DNA of 64,000 nucleotides from Ramlibacter algicola. Lineage in GTDB: Bacteria; Pseudomonadota; Gammaproteobacteria; Burkholderiales; Burkholderiaceae_C. The stretch is from assembly GCF_016641735.1 (NCBI RefSeq), contig NZ_JAEDAO010000001.1, forward strand, positions 682,001-746,000. The letters are read 5' to 3'. This document shows, piece after piece, positions 27,891-36,325 of the stretch. Numbering within the stretch: the first letter of the stretch is position 1; the number at the start of each line of letters is the position of its first letter. The notes beneath the pieces are model-generated. The model saw only the letters and a list, made by a program, of their open reading frames with translations. It did not search any database and had not been told where the DNA came from. The position numbers and the translations under genes are program-made.

Positions 27891-29213
27891 TCAAGACTGG
27901 CAGTCGCCGACGGCGCGACGCTGGAGCTTCTTGTCCGCAAGGTACTTCTCGGCGCCTGAACGGACCATCGGCTTGATGATCGACTCGTCGGCCTGGTACC
28001 AGTCGTTGCCGACGTTCCACTTCTTGCCGTCCCAGGTCTGCACGCGCACCCACGTCGAGCCCATGTGGTCGGAGCAGCTGGTCGACAGCGGGCGGATGAC
28101 GCCGGTCAGGCCCAGTTGCGCGAGCTTCTTGTCGTCCAGGTTCAGGTTCTCCAGGCCCCAGCGGATCTGCGTGGGCGTCATCACCTTGCCCTTGCCGTAA
28201 CGCTCCTGCGCGCGGCGCACGGCCTCGACGCCCAGCGCCTGGATGATCACGCCGCGCGTGTACAGCACCTGGCCCACTTCATCCTTGGGCCCCGTGCCCT
28301 GGCCCTTGTCGTGCACGTACTTCAGGATGTCCTGGATCACCTTGGGCTGCGTGCCCGAGCTGTTGAGGTTGAGCGCGTTGTAGCCCTTGGCGCCCTCGCC
28401 GACGTCCTTGACGTCCGGTTCCGCGCCCGCCCACCACACGCCGTACATCTTGTCGCGCGGGTAGCCGGTGGCCTGCGCTTCCTTCAGCGCGGTGGAGTTC
28501 ATCACGCCCCAGCCCCAGAGCAGCACGTAGTCGGGACGCTGCTGGCGCACCTGCAACCAGGCGGCCTTCTGCTCGACGCCGGGAGCCGTCACGGGGATCA
28601 GCGACAGGTCGAAGCCCTGCATGCGCGCACGCTCCTGCAGCAACGGGATCGGCTCCTTGCCGAACGCGGAGTCGTGGTAGACCAGTGCGATCTTCTTGCC
28701 CTTGAGGTTGCCGTTCTCCTTCTTGGCGATGTGCTGGATCAGCACGTCGGCGCCGGTCCAGTAGCTGCCCATGAGGGGGAAGTTCCAGGGGAAGGCCATG
28801 CCGTCCTGCGCGACCGACAGGCCGTAGCCGAGCGTGATCAGCGGGATCTTGTCGTTGGCGACTTTCTCGGTCAGCGCGAACGTGATGCCGGTGGCCTGCG
28901 GATCGAACAGCGTCATGCCCGGGCGGCTCTTGAGGCGCTCGTAGCACTCGACGCCGCGGTCGGTGGCGTAGCCGGTCTCGCATTCTTCCCAGGTGAGCTT
29001 GACGCCGTTGATGCCGCCATCGCGGGCGTTGATCATCTTCAGGTAGTCCTGCTTGCCGTTGGCCCAGGGCGTGCCGTTCGGCGCGTACGGGCCGGTGCGG
29101 TACGACAGCAGCGGGAAGAACTGCTCCTTGGCCTGCGCGAAGGCGGCCGGCGCTGCGGTTGCCAGCGCGGCCCCGGCCAACAGGCTGGCCAGGAGGATGC
29201 GTCTTGCTTTCAT
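27891..29213 (-). CDS. ABC transporter substrate-binding protein (LivK-like)
   Basis: A 440-residue periplasmic type-I binding protein. The signal peptide is MKARRILLASLLAGAALATAAPAAFA, then AKEQFFPLLSYRTGPYAPNGTPWANGKQDYLKMIN. The two-lobed Peripla_BP_6 fold is suggested by GKKIALVYHDSAFGKEPIPLLQERA near 170. It is about 70 residues longer than E. coli LivK, like the subfamily that sits with acyl-CoA ligases in Burkholderiales, where aromatic or hydrophobic acids are suspected ligands. AAGGAG precedes the ATG. Four cysteines could form two disulfides. Confidence 0.9.
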   Translation of the reverse strand: MKARRILLASLLAGAALATAAPAAFAQAKEQFFPLLSYRTGPYAPNGTPWANGKQDYLKMINARDGGINGVKLTWEECETGYATDRGVECYERLKSRPGMTLFDPQATGITFALTEKVANDKIPLITLGYGLSVAQDGMAFPWNFPLMGSYWTGADVLIQHIAKKENGNLKGKKIALVYHDSAFGKEPIPLLQERARMQGFDLSLIPVTAPGVEQKAAWLQVRQQRPDYVLLWGWGVMNSTALKEAQATGYPRDKMYGVWWAGAEPDVKDVGEGAKGYNALNLNSSGTQPKVIQDILKYVHDKGQGTGPKDEVGQVLYTRGVIIQALGVEAVRRAQERYGKGKVMTPTQIRWGLENLNLDDKKLAQLGLTGVIRPLSTSCSDHMGSTWVRVQTWDGKKWNVGNDWYQADESIIKPMVRSGAEKYLADKKLQRRAVGDCQS

Positions 29214-29304
29214 GGTTGTCTCCTTCAGGGGTGTGAAGCGAACGGTGGGAGCGTGAGTGGGCGCCGCAAGCGGATCGATGTGCATCGGGACTTGCGAGCA
29301 GTGG

Positions 29305-30381
29305 TCAATGCGGGAATGGCCACAGGCGCAGCTTCTGCTTGCCGGTGGACCACAGGCGCGCCAGGCCGTGGGGCTCGACGACCAGGAACCAGACGATCAG
29401 CGCGCCGAAGATCATCAACTCCGCGTGCGACAGGCCGGCGGTGGAGATCTCCATGCCGAACGCGGCGAACAGCGGCGGCAGCAGCTGGTTCAGGAAGATG
29501 GGCAGCACCACGATGAACCCGGCGCCGAAGAACGCGCCCATGATCGAGCCGAGGCCGCCGATGATCACCATGAACAGCAGGCGGAAGGACAGGTCGACGG
29601 AGAAGGCGGCCGACTCCCAGGCCCCGAGGTAGACGAACGCCCACAGCGCGCCGGCCACGCCGATGATGAACGAGCTGACGGCGAACGCGCTGAGCTTGGC
29701 GTACATCGGGCGGATGCCGATCACGGCGGCAGCCACGTCCATGTCGCGGATCGCCATCCATTCGCGGCCGATCGCGCTGCGCACCAGGTTCTTGGCCAGC
29801 AGCGCCATGACCGCCAGGATGGCGAGGCAGAACCAATACCTGCTGACGGCGCTGTCGATCGGAAATCCGAACACCTGCAGGCTGCCGACGGACACCTGGC
29901 CCGACGGTGAATCGTTCAGGAGCCACTTGATGCGCAGGAACATCCAGTCGGCGAAGAACTGCGCCGCCAGCGTCGCGACCGCCAGATAGAGGCCGCGCAC
30001 GCGCAGGCTGGGCAGGCCGAACAGGATGCCGAACGCGGTGGCGCACAGGCCGCCCAGCAGGATGGCGGGGACCAGCGGCATTTCCGGGATGCGGACGAAG
30101 AAGTTGTAGGCGCCGTACGCGCCCACGGCCATGAACGCGCCGGAGCCGAGCGAGATCTGGCCGCAGTAGCCGACCAGGATGTTCACGCCCAGCGCGGCCA
30201 GCGCCATGATCAGGAACGGGATCAGGATGGCGCGGAACATGTAGTCGCTGGCCAGGCCGGGCACCACGACGAAGGCGACCACCAGCAGCAGGCCGATGAA
30301 CAGCCGGTCCTGCAGGATCGGGAAGATCTGCTGGTCGGCGCGGTACGTCGTCTTGAACTGGCCGTTTTCCCTGTAAAGCAT
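29305..30381 (-). CDS. livM: branched-chain-type ABC transporter permease LivM
   Basis: A 358-residue inner-membrane permease with about ten membrane segments. Hallmarks are NILVGYCGQISLGSGAFMAVGAYGAYN near 67 and the cytoplasmic coupling segment SAIGREWMAIRDMDVAAAVIGI near 210. The N-terminal 25 residues are a hydrophilic extension. It lies 11 nt downstream of livH and is co-transcribed with the other Liv genes. It should dimerise with LivH to form the channel. Confidence 0.92.
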   Translation of the reverse strand: MLYRENGQFKTTYRADQQIFPILQDRLFIGLLLVVAFVVVPGLASDYMFRAILIPFLIMALAALGVNILVGYCGQISLGSGAFMAVGAYGAYNFFVRIPEMPLVPAILLGGLCATAFGILFGLPSLRVRGLYLAVATLAAQFFADWMFLRIKWLLNDSPSGQVSVGSLQVFGFPIDSAVSRYWFCLAILAVMALLAKNLVRSAIGREWMAIRDMDVAAAVIGIRPMYAKLSAFAVSSFIIGVAGALWAFVYLGAWESAAFSVDLSFRLLFMVIIGGLGSIMGAFFGAGFIVVLPIFLNQLLPPLFAAFGMEISTAGLSHAELMIFGALIVWFLVVEPHGLARLWSTGKQKLRLWPFPH

Positions 30382-30392
30382 CGGTCAGTTCC

Positions 30393-31322
30393 TCAGACGC
30401 GATCGATGATCTTCTCGCCGAACAGGCCTTGCGGCCGGAACAGCAGGAACCCGAGGGCGAGCACGTAGGCGAACCAGATCTCGATGCCGCCGCCGACCAT
30501 CGGGCCGATGTAGACCTCCGAGAGCTTCTCGCCCACGCCGATGATCAGCCCGCCGATGATGGCGCCCGGCACCGAGGTGAGGCCGCCCAGGATGACGACG
30601 GGCAGCGCGCGCAAGGCCACCGTCGCCAGCGAGAACTGCACGCCCAGCTTGCTGCCCCAGATCATCCCGGCGACCAGCGCCACGACGCCGGCGACGCACC
30701 ACACGATGACCCAGATGCGCTCGAGCGGGATGCCGATCGATTGCGCGGCCTGGTGGTCATCGGCGACGGCACGCAGCGCGCGGCCGGTGGACGTCTTCTG
30801 GAAGAACAGGCTCAGCACCGCCACCAGCGCGGCCGCGATGGCGGCGGCGATCAGGTCTTCCTTGTTGACCAGGATGCCGCCCTGGAAGGTCGACTCGAAC
30901 GCGATGACCGGGTCCTTGGGCATGCCGATGTCGATCTTGTAGATGCTGTTGCCGAACAGCGTCTGGCCCAGGCCTTCGAGGAAGTACGCGATGCCCAGCG
31001 TGGCCATCAGGAGCGTGGCGCCTTCCTGGTTGACCAGGCGGCGCAGCACAAGCCATTCGACCAGCCACGCGACGCCGAACATGATGACGCCGGCGATGAT
31101 GAAAGCGAGCACGTTGGCCACGATCGGGTTCTGCAACCCGGTCCACGCCGGCAGCCATTCGGAGAAGCGCGCCATCGCCAGCGCGGCGAACAGCACCATC
31201 GCGCCCTGCGCGAAGTTGAAGACGCCCGACGCCTTGAAGATCAGCACGAAGCCGAGCGCCACCAGCGCGTAGAGCATGCCGGCCATCAGGCCGCCCAGCA
31301 GGGTTTCGAGGAAGAAGCCCAT
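30393..31322 (-). CDS. livH: branched-chain-type ABC transporter permease LivH
   Basis: A 309-residue inner-membrane permease with eight to nine membrane segments. GLMAGMLYALVALGFVLIFKASGVFNFAQGAMVLF at the N-terminus is the LivH signature. The EAA-like coupling loop is TSTGRALRAVADDHQAAQSIGI near 185. It lies 11 nt downstream of livG and 11 nt upstream of livM. Together they form the membrane channel of the importer. Confidence 0.92.
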   Translation of the reverse strand: MGFFLETLLGGLMAGMLYALVALGFVLIFKASGVFNFAQGAMVLFAALAMARFSEWLPAWTGLQNPIVANVLAFIIAGVIMFGVAWLVEWLVLRRLVNQEGATLLMATLGIAYFLEGLGQTLFGNSIYKIDIGMPKDPVIAFESTFQGGILVNKEDLIAAAIAAALVAVLSLFFQKTSTGRALRAVADDHQAAQSIGIPLERIWVIVWCVAGVVALVAGMIWGSKLGVQFSLATVALRALPVVILGGLTSVPGAIIGGLIIGVGEKLSEVYIGPMVGGGIEIWFAYVLALGFLLFRPQGLFGEKIIDRV

Positions 31323-31333
31323 GTCAGTTCTCT

Positions 31334-32176
31334 TTAATGGGCCGTGCCCAGGTAGGCCTTGATGACGTCGGGGTTCTGGCGCACCTCGTCGGGCGCGCCG
31401 TCACCGATCTTGCGGCCGTAGTCCAGCACCACGACGCGGTCGCTGATGTCCATCACCACGCCCATGTCGTGCTCGATCAGGACCACGGTGGTGCCGAATT
31501 CGTCGTTCACGTCCAGGATGAAGCGGCACATGTCCTGCTTCTCCTCGACGTTCATGCCGGCCATGGGCTCGTCGAGCAGCAGCACCTGCGGCTCCATCGC
31601 CAGCGCGCGGCCCAGGTCGACGCGCTTTTGCAGGCCGTACGGCAGCTGGCCGACGGGCGTCTTGCGGTACGCCTGGATCTCGAGGAAATCGATGATCCGC
31701 TCGACGAACTCGCGATGGCGGATTTCCTCGCGTTCCGCGGGACCGATGCGCAGGGCCTGCAGCAGCAGGTTGCTTTTGATCCGCAGGTTGCGGCCGGTCA
31801 TGATGTTGTCCAGCACGCTCATGCCCTTGAACAGCGCGAGGTTCTGGAACGTGCGCGCGATGCCCATCTGCGCCACCTGCCGGCTCTTCATGTGGGCGAA
31901 GGTCTTGCCGCGGAAGGTGATGGTGCCCTGCTGCGGCTGGTAGACGCCGTTGATGCAGTTGAGCATCGAGCTCTTGCCGGCGCCGTTGGGGCCGATGATG
32001 GCGCGGATCTCGTGCTCGCGGACGTCGAAGGAGATGTCGGTCAGCGCCTTCACGCCGCCGAACGCCAGCGAGATGTTGCGGACGTCGAGGATCACCTCGC
32101 CCAGGCGGCGCTGCGCACCGCGGGGCGCTTGCGCGGCGGGGTCGGACAGGACGGCGGCGTCGGTCATCATGTTCAT
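31334..32176 (-). CDS. livG: branched-chain-type ABC transporter ATPase LivG
   Basis: A 280-residue ATPase. Walker A GPNGAGKSS near 60, signature LPYGLQKRVDLGRAL near 178, Walker B VLLLDEPMAGMN and the switch IEHDMGVVMDISDRV. The signature begins YG instead of the common SGG, as in many LivG proteins of this cluster type. Its ATG overlaps the stop of the upstream acyl-CoA ligase by four bases (ATGA), so translation is coupled. Confidence 0.92.
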   Translation of the reverse strand: MNMMTDAAVLSDPAAQAPRGAQRRLGEVILDVRNISLAFGGVKALTDISFDVREHEIRAIIGPNGAGKSSMLNCINGVYQPQQGTITFRGKTFAHMKSRQVAQMGIARTFQNLALFKGMSVLDNIMTGRNLRIKSNLLLQALRIGPAEREEIRHREFVERIIDFLEIQAYRKTPVGQLPYGLQKRVDLGRALAMEPQVLLLDEPMAGMNVEEKQDMCRFILDVNDEFGTTVVLIEHDMGVVMDISDRVVVLDYGRKIGDGAPDEVRQNPDVIKAYLGTAH

Positions 32177-34119
32177 GCGGCCGCCTTCACGGCAGGGAAG
32201 GTGCGGGCGTCGACGATGCGCAACGTGGCGCTGACCACGCCGGTGCGGCCGTCCTCGAACTTCACCTGCGTCTCGATGTACTGCTCCTGCTGGCCGCCGT
32301 AGAGCGCGTCGACCAGCACCTGGTACTTGCCGGCGATGAAGCCACGGCGGACCTTGTTGGTGCGCGTGAGCTCGCCGTCGTCGGCGTCCAGTTCCTTGTG
32401 CAGGATGAGGAAGCGGCTGACCTGCGAGCCGGCCAGCTTGTCGTCGGCCGCGAGGTCGGCGTTGACCTTCTCCACGCACTCCTTGACCAGCTCGTACACC
32501 TCGGGCTTCTGCGCGAGGTCGGTGTAGCCGGCGTAGGGCAGGTTGCGCCGCTCGGCCCAGTTGCCCACGGCGTCGAAGTCGATGTTGACCATCACGCAGA
32601 CGCGGTCGCGGCCATCGCCGTAGGCCACCGCTTCCTTGATGTACGGGAAGAACTTCAGCTTGTTCTCCACGTACTTGGGCGCGAACATCGCGCCGTCGTT
32701 GGAGCCGCCCACGATGCGGCCGACGTCCTTGACGCGGTCGATGATCTTCAGGTGGCCCTGCGCGTCGATGAAGCCGGCGTCGCTGGTGTGGTACCAGCCG
32801 TCGTTGGTCAGCACCTCGCTGGTGGCCTGGTCGTTCTTGTAGTAGCCCTTGAGCAGGCCGGGCGAGCGCACCAGGATCTCGCCGTTCACGGCCACCTTGA
32901 TCTCCACGCCCTGGATCGGCACGCCGACCGTATCGGCACGCACCTGGTCATCGGGCTGCAGGCAGACGAACACCGCGGTCTCCGTGGAGCCGTACAGCTG
33001 CTTCAGGTTGATGCCGATCGAGCGGTAGAAGGTGAACAGGTCCGGGCCGATGGCCTCGCCGGCGGTGTACGCGACGCGCACGCGCGAGAAGCCCAGGTTG
33101 TTGCGCAGGGGGCCGTACACCAGCACGTCGCCCAGCTTGTAGAGCAGCCGGTCCAATGCGCCGACGCTCTGTCCGTCGCGCAGCGCGGGCCCGACGCGGC
33201 GTGCCAGCGCCATGAACGAATGGAACATGCCGCGCTTGATCGCGCCCGCATCTTCCATGCGGATCATCACGGTGGTCAGCAGGCCTTCGAAGACACGCGG
33301 CGGCGCGAAGTAGTAGGTCGGCCCGATTTCCTTCAGGTCGATCATCACCGTGCTGCCCGACTCGGGGCAGTTGACGATGTAGCCGCAGGCGAGCCACATC
33401 GCATAGCTGAAGATGTTCTGCCCCACCCAGGCCGGCGGCAGGTACGCCAGCACTTCCTCGTGCTCGGTGAGGCGGTCGAAGTCGGCGCCGGCCCGCGCGC
33501 GATCGAGCAGCGTGCGGTGGCTGTGCACGACGCCCTTCGGGTTGCCGGTGGTGCCGGACGTGAAGAACAAGGCAGCCACGTCGTCGGGTGAGACGCTGTC
33601 GACCTGGGCGCGGAAGAAGCCGGGTTGCTGCGCCGCGAACTGCCGCCCGGCGTCGAGCAGGCTGTCGAGGGAGGCCAGGCCCGGATCGCCGTAATTGCGC
33701 AGCCCACGCGGGTCGTCGTACCAGATCGACTGCAGTTGCGGGCACTGCTCGCGGACCTCGAGCAGCTTGTCGACCTGCTCCTGGTCCTCGACGATCGCCA
33801 TCCGCACTTCGGCGTTGTTGATCGGGAAGGCGCATTCGGCGGCCACCGCATCCTGGTACAGCGGGACGGGGATCGCGCCGAGGGACTGGATGGCCAGCAT
33901 GGTGGCGTACAGCCGGGGGCGGTTGGCGCCGATGACGACCATGTGCTCGCCGCGCCGCAGTCCCGCCTGGTGCAGGCCGCACGCGAGGTGCTCGGCCGTC
34001 TTCGCCAAGTCGGCCCAGGTGAGCGTCTGCCAGATGCCGTATTCCTTCTCGCGCATGGCGGCTGCGCCGGGGCGCTGGGCGGCGTGCTGCAGCATCAGGC
34101 GCGGGAAGGTGGTGTCCAT
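32173..34119 (-). CDS. AMP-dependent long-chain acyl-CoA synthetase-like protein
   Basis: First gene of the Liv operon, 648 residues. It resembles long-chain acyl-CoA synthetases: P-loop ALFFTSGTTGNPKGV near 185, YGSTETAVFVC near 385, the GYYKNDQATSEVLTNDGWYHTSDAGFID segment near 445 and a long C-terminal domain with VRRGFIAGKYQVLVDALY. It should form the CoA thioester of a carboxylic acid, probably the one imported by the ABC system. ATG 34119 follows GGAG; 34149 is an alternative start. It is divergent from a Crp/Fnr regulator, the likely control protein. Confidence 0.88.
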   Translation of the reverse strand: MDTTFPRLMLQHAAQRPGAAAMREKEYGIWQTLTWADLAKTAEHLACGLHQAGLRRGEHMVVIGANRPRLYATMLAIQSLGAIPVPLYQDAVAAECAFPINNAEVRMAIVEDQEQVDKLLEVREQCPQLQSIWYDDPRGLRNYGDPGLASLDSLLDAGRQFAAQQPGFFRAQVDSVSPDDVAALFFTSGTTGNPKGVVHSHRTLLDRARAGADFDRLTEHEEVLAYLPPAWVGQNIFSYAMWLACGYIVNCPESGSTVMIDLKEIGPTYYFAPPRVFEGLLTTVMIRMEDAGAIKRGMFHSFMALARRVGPALRDGQSVGALDRLLYKLGDVLVYGPLRNNLGFSRVRVAYTAGEAIGPDLFTFYRSIGINLKQLYGSTETAVFVCLQPDDQVRADTVGVPIQGVEIKVAVNGEILVRSPGLLKGYYKNDQATSEVLTNDGWYHTSDAGFIDAQGHLKIIDRVKDVGRIVGGSNDGAMFAPKYVENKLKFFPYIKEAVAYGDGRDRVCVMVNIDFDAVGNWAERRNLPYAGYTDLAQKPEVYELVKECVEKVNADLAADDKLAGSQVSRFLILHKELDADDGELTRTNKVRRGFIAGKYQVLVDALYGGQQEQYIETQVKFEDGRTGVVSATLRIVDARTFPAVKAAA

Positions 34120-34162
34120 GGCTCCAGGTCCGGTGAAAGTCGCGCGCATGGTCGCATCCACT

Positions 34163-34192
34163 TTGACGTCGACGTGTCTTTGCAATGACAAT
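34163..34192 (+). promoter_or_regulatory. probable promoter of the Crp/Fnr regulator gene
   Basis: TTGACG (34163-34168), 18-nt spacer and GACAAT (34187-34192) resemble a vegetative promoter. It lies in the divergent gap to the acyl-CoA ligase gene, so an operator here could control both directions. The partial repeat TTTGCAATGACAATTTGC (34179-34196) is a possible operator. Confidence 0.45.
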
Positions 34193-34223
34193 TTGCGGGA
34201 TTCCCCTCAACGGAATTACCCGC

Positions 34224-34967
34224 ATGCACGCTGTCCGCTCCGAACCCCCGCTGCACCAGCGCAAGCGCGCCCCCACGGCCGCCGAGCTGCAGGGCGTGCC
34301 GTGGCTGGAGCTGCTGTCGGCCAGCGAGCGCGAGCGCGCTGTTGGCGACATCACCGTCGGCGATGCCCGCCCCGGCGACTTCGTCTGCCGCGTGGGCCGG
34401 CCTGTGACCTACTGGTTCGGCGTCATCGAGGGGCTGCTCAAGATGAGCACGGACACCTCGCAGGGCCAGCAGGTGACATTCACCGGCGTGCCGCCCGGCG
34501 GCTGGTTCGGCGAGGGCACGGCGCTCAAGCGGGAGGTGTACCGCTACAACATCCAGCCGCTGCGCAACAGCGTCGTCGCCGGCCTGCCGGTCGACACCTT
34601 CCATTGGCTGCTGGACCACTCGATCGGGTTCAACCGCTTCGTGATGAACCAGCTCAACGAGCGGCTGGCGCAGTTCATCGCCGCGCGCGAGATCGACCGC
34701 ATGGCCAACCCCGACGTGCGCGTGGCGCGCAGCCTGGCGGCGCTCTTCAATCCCGTGCTGTATCCGGGCGTCGGCGAGGTGCTGCGCATCACGCAGCAGG
34801 AACTGGCGTACCTCGTCGGCTTGTCGCGCCAGCGCGTGAACGAGGCCTTGTCCGCGCTGCAGGCGCAAGGGGCGATTCGCGTCGAGTACGGCGGCCTGCG
34901 CATCCTCGACCTCGCCGCGCTGCGAAGCGGCCCGGCCACGCCCGCACAATCGGCGCATGCCGCCTGA
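34224..34967 (+). CDS. Crp/Fnr-family transcriptional regulator
   Basis: A 247-residue regulator with an N-terminal cyclic-nucleotide-type sensor fold (GDFVCRVGRPVTYWFGVIEGLLKM near 52, PPGGWFGEGTALKRE near 93) and a C-terminal helix-turn-helix (LRITQQELAYLVGLSRQRVNEALSALQAQGAIRVEYGGLRILD). It lacks the N-terminal cysteine cluster of Fnr, so oxygen sensing by an iron-sulphur cluster is unlikely. ATG 34224 was preferred over 34185, which lies in the promoter. Divergent position to the Liv/ligase operon suggests it controls that operon. Its end overlaps the next gene by 11 nt. Confidence 0.87.
   Translation: MHAVRSEPPLHQRKRAPTAAELQGVPWLELLSASERERAVGDITVGDARPGDFVCRVGRPVTYWFGVIEGLLKMSTDTSQGQQVTFTGVPPGGWFGEGTALKREVYRYNIQPLRNSVVAGLPVDTFHWLLDHSIGFNRFVMNQLNERLAQFIAAREIDRMANPDVRVARSLAALFNPVLYPGVGEVLRITQQELAYLVGLSRQRVNEALSALQAQGAIRVEYGGLRILDLAALRSGPATPAQSAHAA
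34945..34950 (+). promoter_or_regulatory. -10-like box 6 nt before the pseudouridine synthase start
   Basis: CACAAT lies inside the end of the Crp/Fnr gene, exactly 6 nt before the ATG at 34957. It suggests an internal leaderless promoter in addition to read-through from the regulator gene. Confidence 0.4.
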
Positions 34968-35730
34968 CGCGCCACCTTCCACCGTCCGATTGAACAAGCG
35001 CATGGCCGACCTCGGCCTGTGCTCGCGGCGCGAGGCCGACGCCTGGATCGAGCGCGGCTGGGTGCGCGTCAACGGCGAAGTCGCGCCGATGGGCCTGCAG
35101 GTCACCGAAGCCGACCGCATCGAGGTCGACCGCCGCGCGGAAGGCCAGCAGCGCCAGCAGGTCACGATCCTGCTGCACAAGCCGATCGGCTACGTCAGCG
35201 GCCAGGCCGAGGACGGCTACCAGCCGGCCGTGACGCTGGTGCAACCGCGCACGCACTGGAGCGGCGACCCGTCGCGCGTGCGCTTCGCCCGCGAGCAGCT
35301 GCGCGGCCTGGCGCCGGCCGGTCGCCTCGACATCGATTCCACCGGCCTGCTCGTGCTGACGCAGGACGGCCGCGTGGCGCGGCAGTTGATCGGCGAGGAC
35401 TCCGACATCGAGAAGGAGTACCTCGTGCGGGTCGAGTACGGCGCCGTCGCACGCGGCGTGCAGGGGGCCTTTCCCGCTGCGCAATTGCAGAGGCTGCGGC
35501 ACGGCCTGTCGCTCGATGGCAAGGCGTTGAAGCCGGCCCGCGTGGACTGGCAGAACCCCGAGCAGCTGCGCTTCGTGCTGAAGGAAGGCAAGAAGCGCCA
35601 GATCCGCCGGATGTGCGAACTGGTGGGGCTCAGGGTCGTGGGGCTCAAGCGCGTGCGCATCGGTGGTGTTGCGCTGGGGCAGTTGCCGCAGGGGATGTGG
35701 CGGTATCTGGGCGAGGGGGAGCGGTTCTGA
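34957..35730 (+). CDS. 23S rRNA pseudouridine synthase, RluF/RsuA family
   Basis: A 257-residue RNA-modifying enzyme. An S4 RNA-binding domain (about 10-60: RLNKRMADLGLCSRREADAWI) precedes the RsuA-type catalytic domain. The catalytic aspartate lies in GRLDIDSTGLLVLTQDG near residue 125, and the family's C-terminal KKRQIRRMCELVGLRVVGLKRVRIG is present. Length and text fit RluF (U2604 of 23S rRNA) better than RluB or RsuA, but the target base is not certain. The gene overlaps the end of the Crp/Fnr gene. Confidence 0.88.
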   Translation: MPPDAPPSTVRLNKRMADLGLCSRREADAWIERGWVRVNGEVAPMGLQVTEADRIEVDRRAEGQQRQQVTILLHKPIGYVSGQAEDGYQPAVTLVQPRTHWSGDPSRVRFAREQLRGLAPAGRLDIDSTGLLVLTQDGRVARQLIGEDSDIEKEYLVRVEYGAVARGVQGAFPAAQLQRLRHGLSLDGKALKPARVDWQNPEQLRFVLKEGKKRQIRRMCELVGLRVVGLKRVRIGGVALGQLPQGMWRYLGEGERF

Positions 35731-35807
35731 TGCTTCGCATCCACTTCGATCCCGAGACCGTGCCGGGTGTCTATGCACTGCCGGTTGCCCTTGCCACGAT
35801 GGCTTGA
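35730..35807 (+). CDS. possible 25-residue micro-ORF coupled to the pseudouridine synthase
   Basis: ATG overlaps the preceding TGA as TGATG, giving MLRIHFDPETVPGVYALPVA plus LATMA and a stop. Two other gene pairs in this window are genuinely coupled by TGATG, which makes the ORF worth recording. No homologue is recognised and its length is within chance, so it may be an eroded remnant. Confidence 0.2.
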   Translation: MLRIHFDPETVPGVYALPVALATMA

Positions 35808-35836
35808 ACTCCGGGCCGACCCGCAGGTCGCCTTCG

Positions 35837-36325
35837 TCACGGCGTGACGGTCAGGGTGACCTGGTCGGCGTAGCTGCCCACGTACACGTCCTGGTTGGCC
35901 GGGATGCGGCCATAGATCACGACGGTCGTGCTGGCGGACCCGTTGTTCGGAACCGAAATGAGCTCCGTGGCCGCATCGACGCCAGGCGTGTTGCCCCAGA
36001 TGAAGGTTCGCCCGCTGTCGCGATAGAGGTTGTACGAGATCGTTGTCGGAACGCCGCTTCCGGCGAGCCGCCGGTCGGCCGTGCTGGTGCCATGCGCGCC
36101 CGCGCTCAGCGCGAGCGTGATCGTGTTGTTCTGCGGGCCGCCGACGCGGCTGCAGGTCAGTCCGACCGAGGCCTGCGTGTCACGAGCCACGGTGGCGAAC
36201 GGGTCGTAGACGCCGAAGTTCAGTCCCACGAGGCTCGTGATCCTGCACGTGCTGTCGGCGGCAGCCGGCCCGGCGACGAGCGCGAGAAGGAGGAATGCGA
36301 TCCGACTATTCACAGGTCGCCCCAT
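35837..36325 (-). CDS. spore-coat-U-domain (SCPU) pilin-like protein, last gene of chaperone-usher operon
   Basis: A 162-residue exported protein with the SCPU fold used by CsuA/B-type archaic chaperone-usher pili. The signal peptide is cut near AAA-DST. Mature text TCRITSLVGLNFGVYDPFA, GLTCSRVGG and the C-terminal YVGSYADQVTLTVTP (donor-strand-like end) are typical. As the last gene, after the usher, it is probably the tip or adhesin subunit. Start ATG 36325 lies within the usher's end (20-nt overlap); a GTG at 36313 is an alternative. Confidence 0.82.
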   Translation of the reverse strand: MGRPVNSRIAFLLLALVAGPAAADSTCRITSLVGLNFGVYDPFATVARDTQASVGLTCSRVGGPQNNTITLALSAGAHGTSTADRRLAGSGVPTTISYNLYRDSGRTFIWGNTPGVDAATELISVPNNGSASTTVVIYGRIPANQDVYVGSYADQVTLTVTP

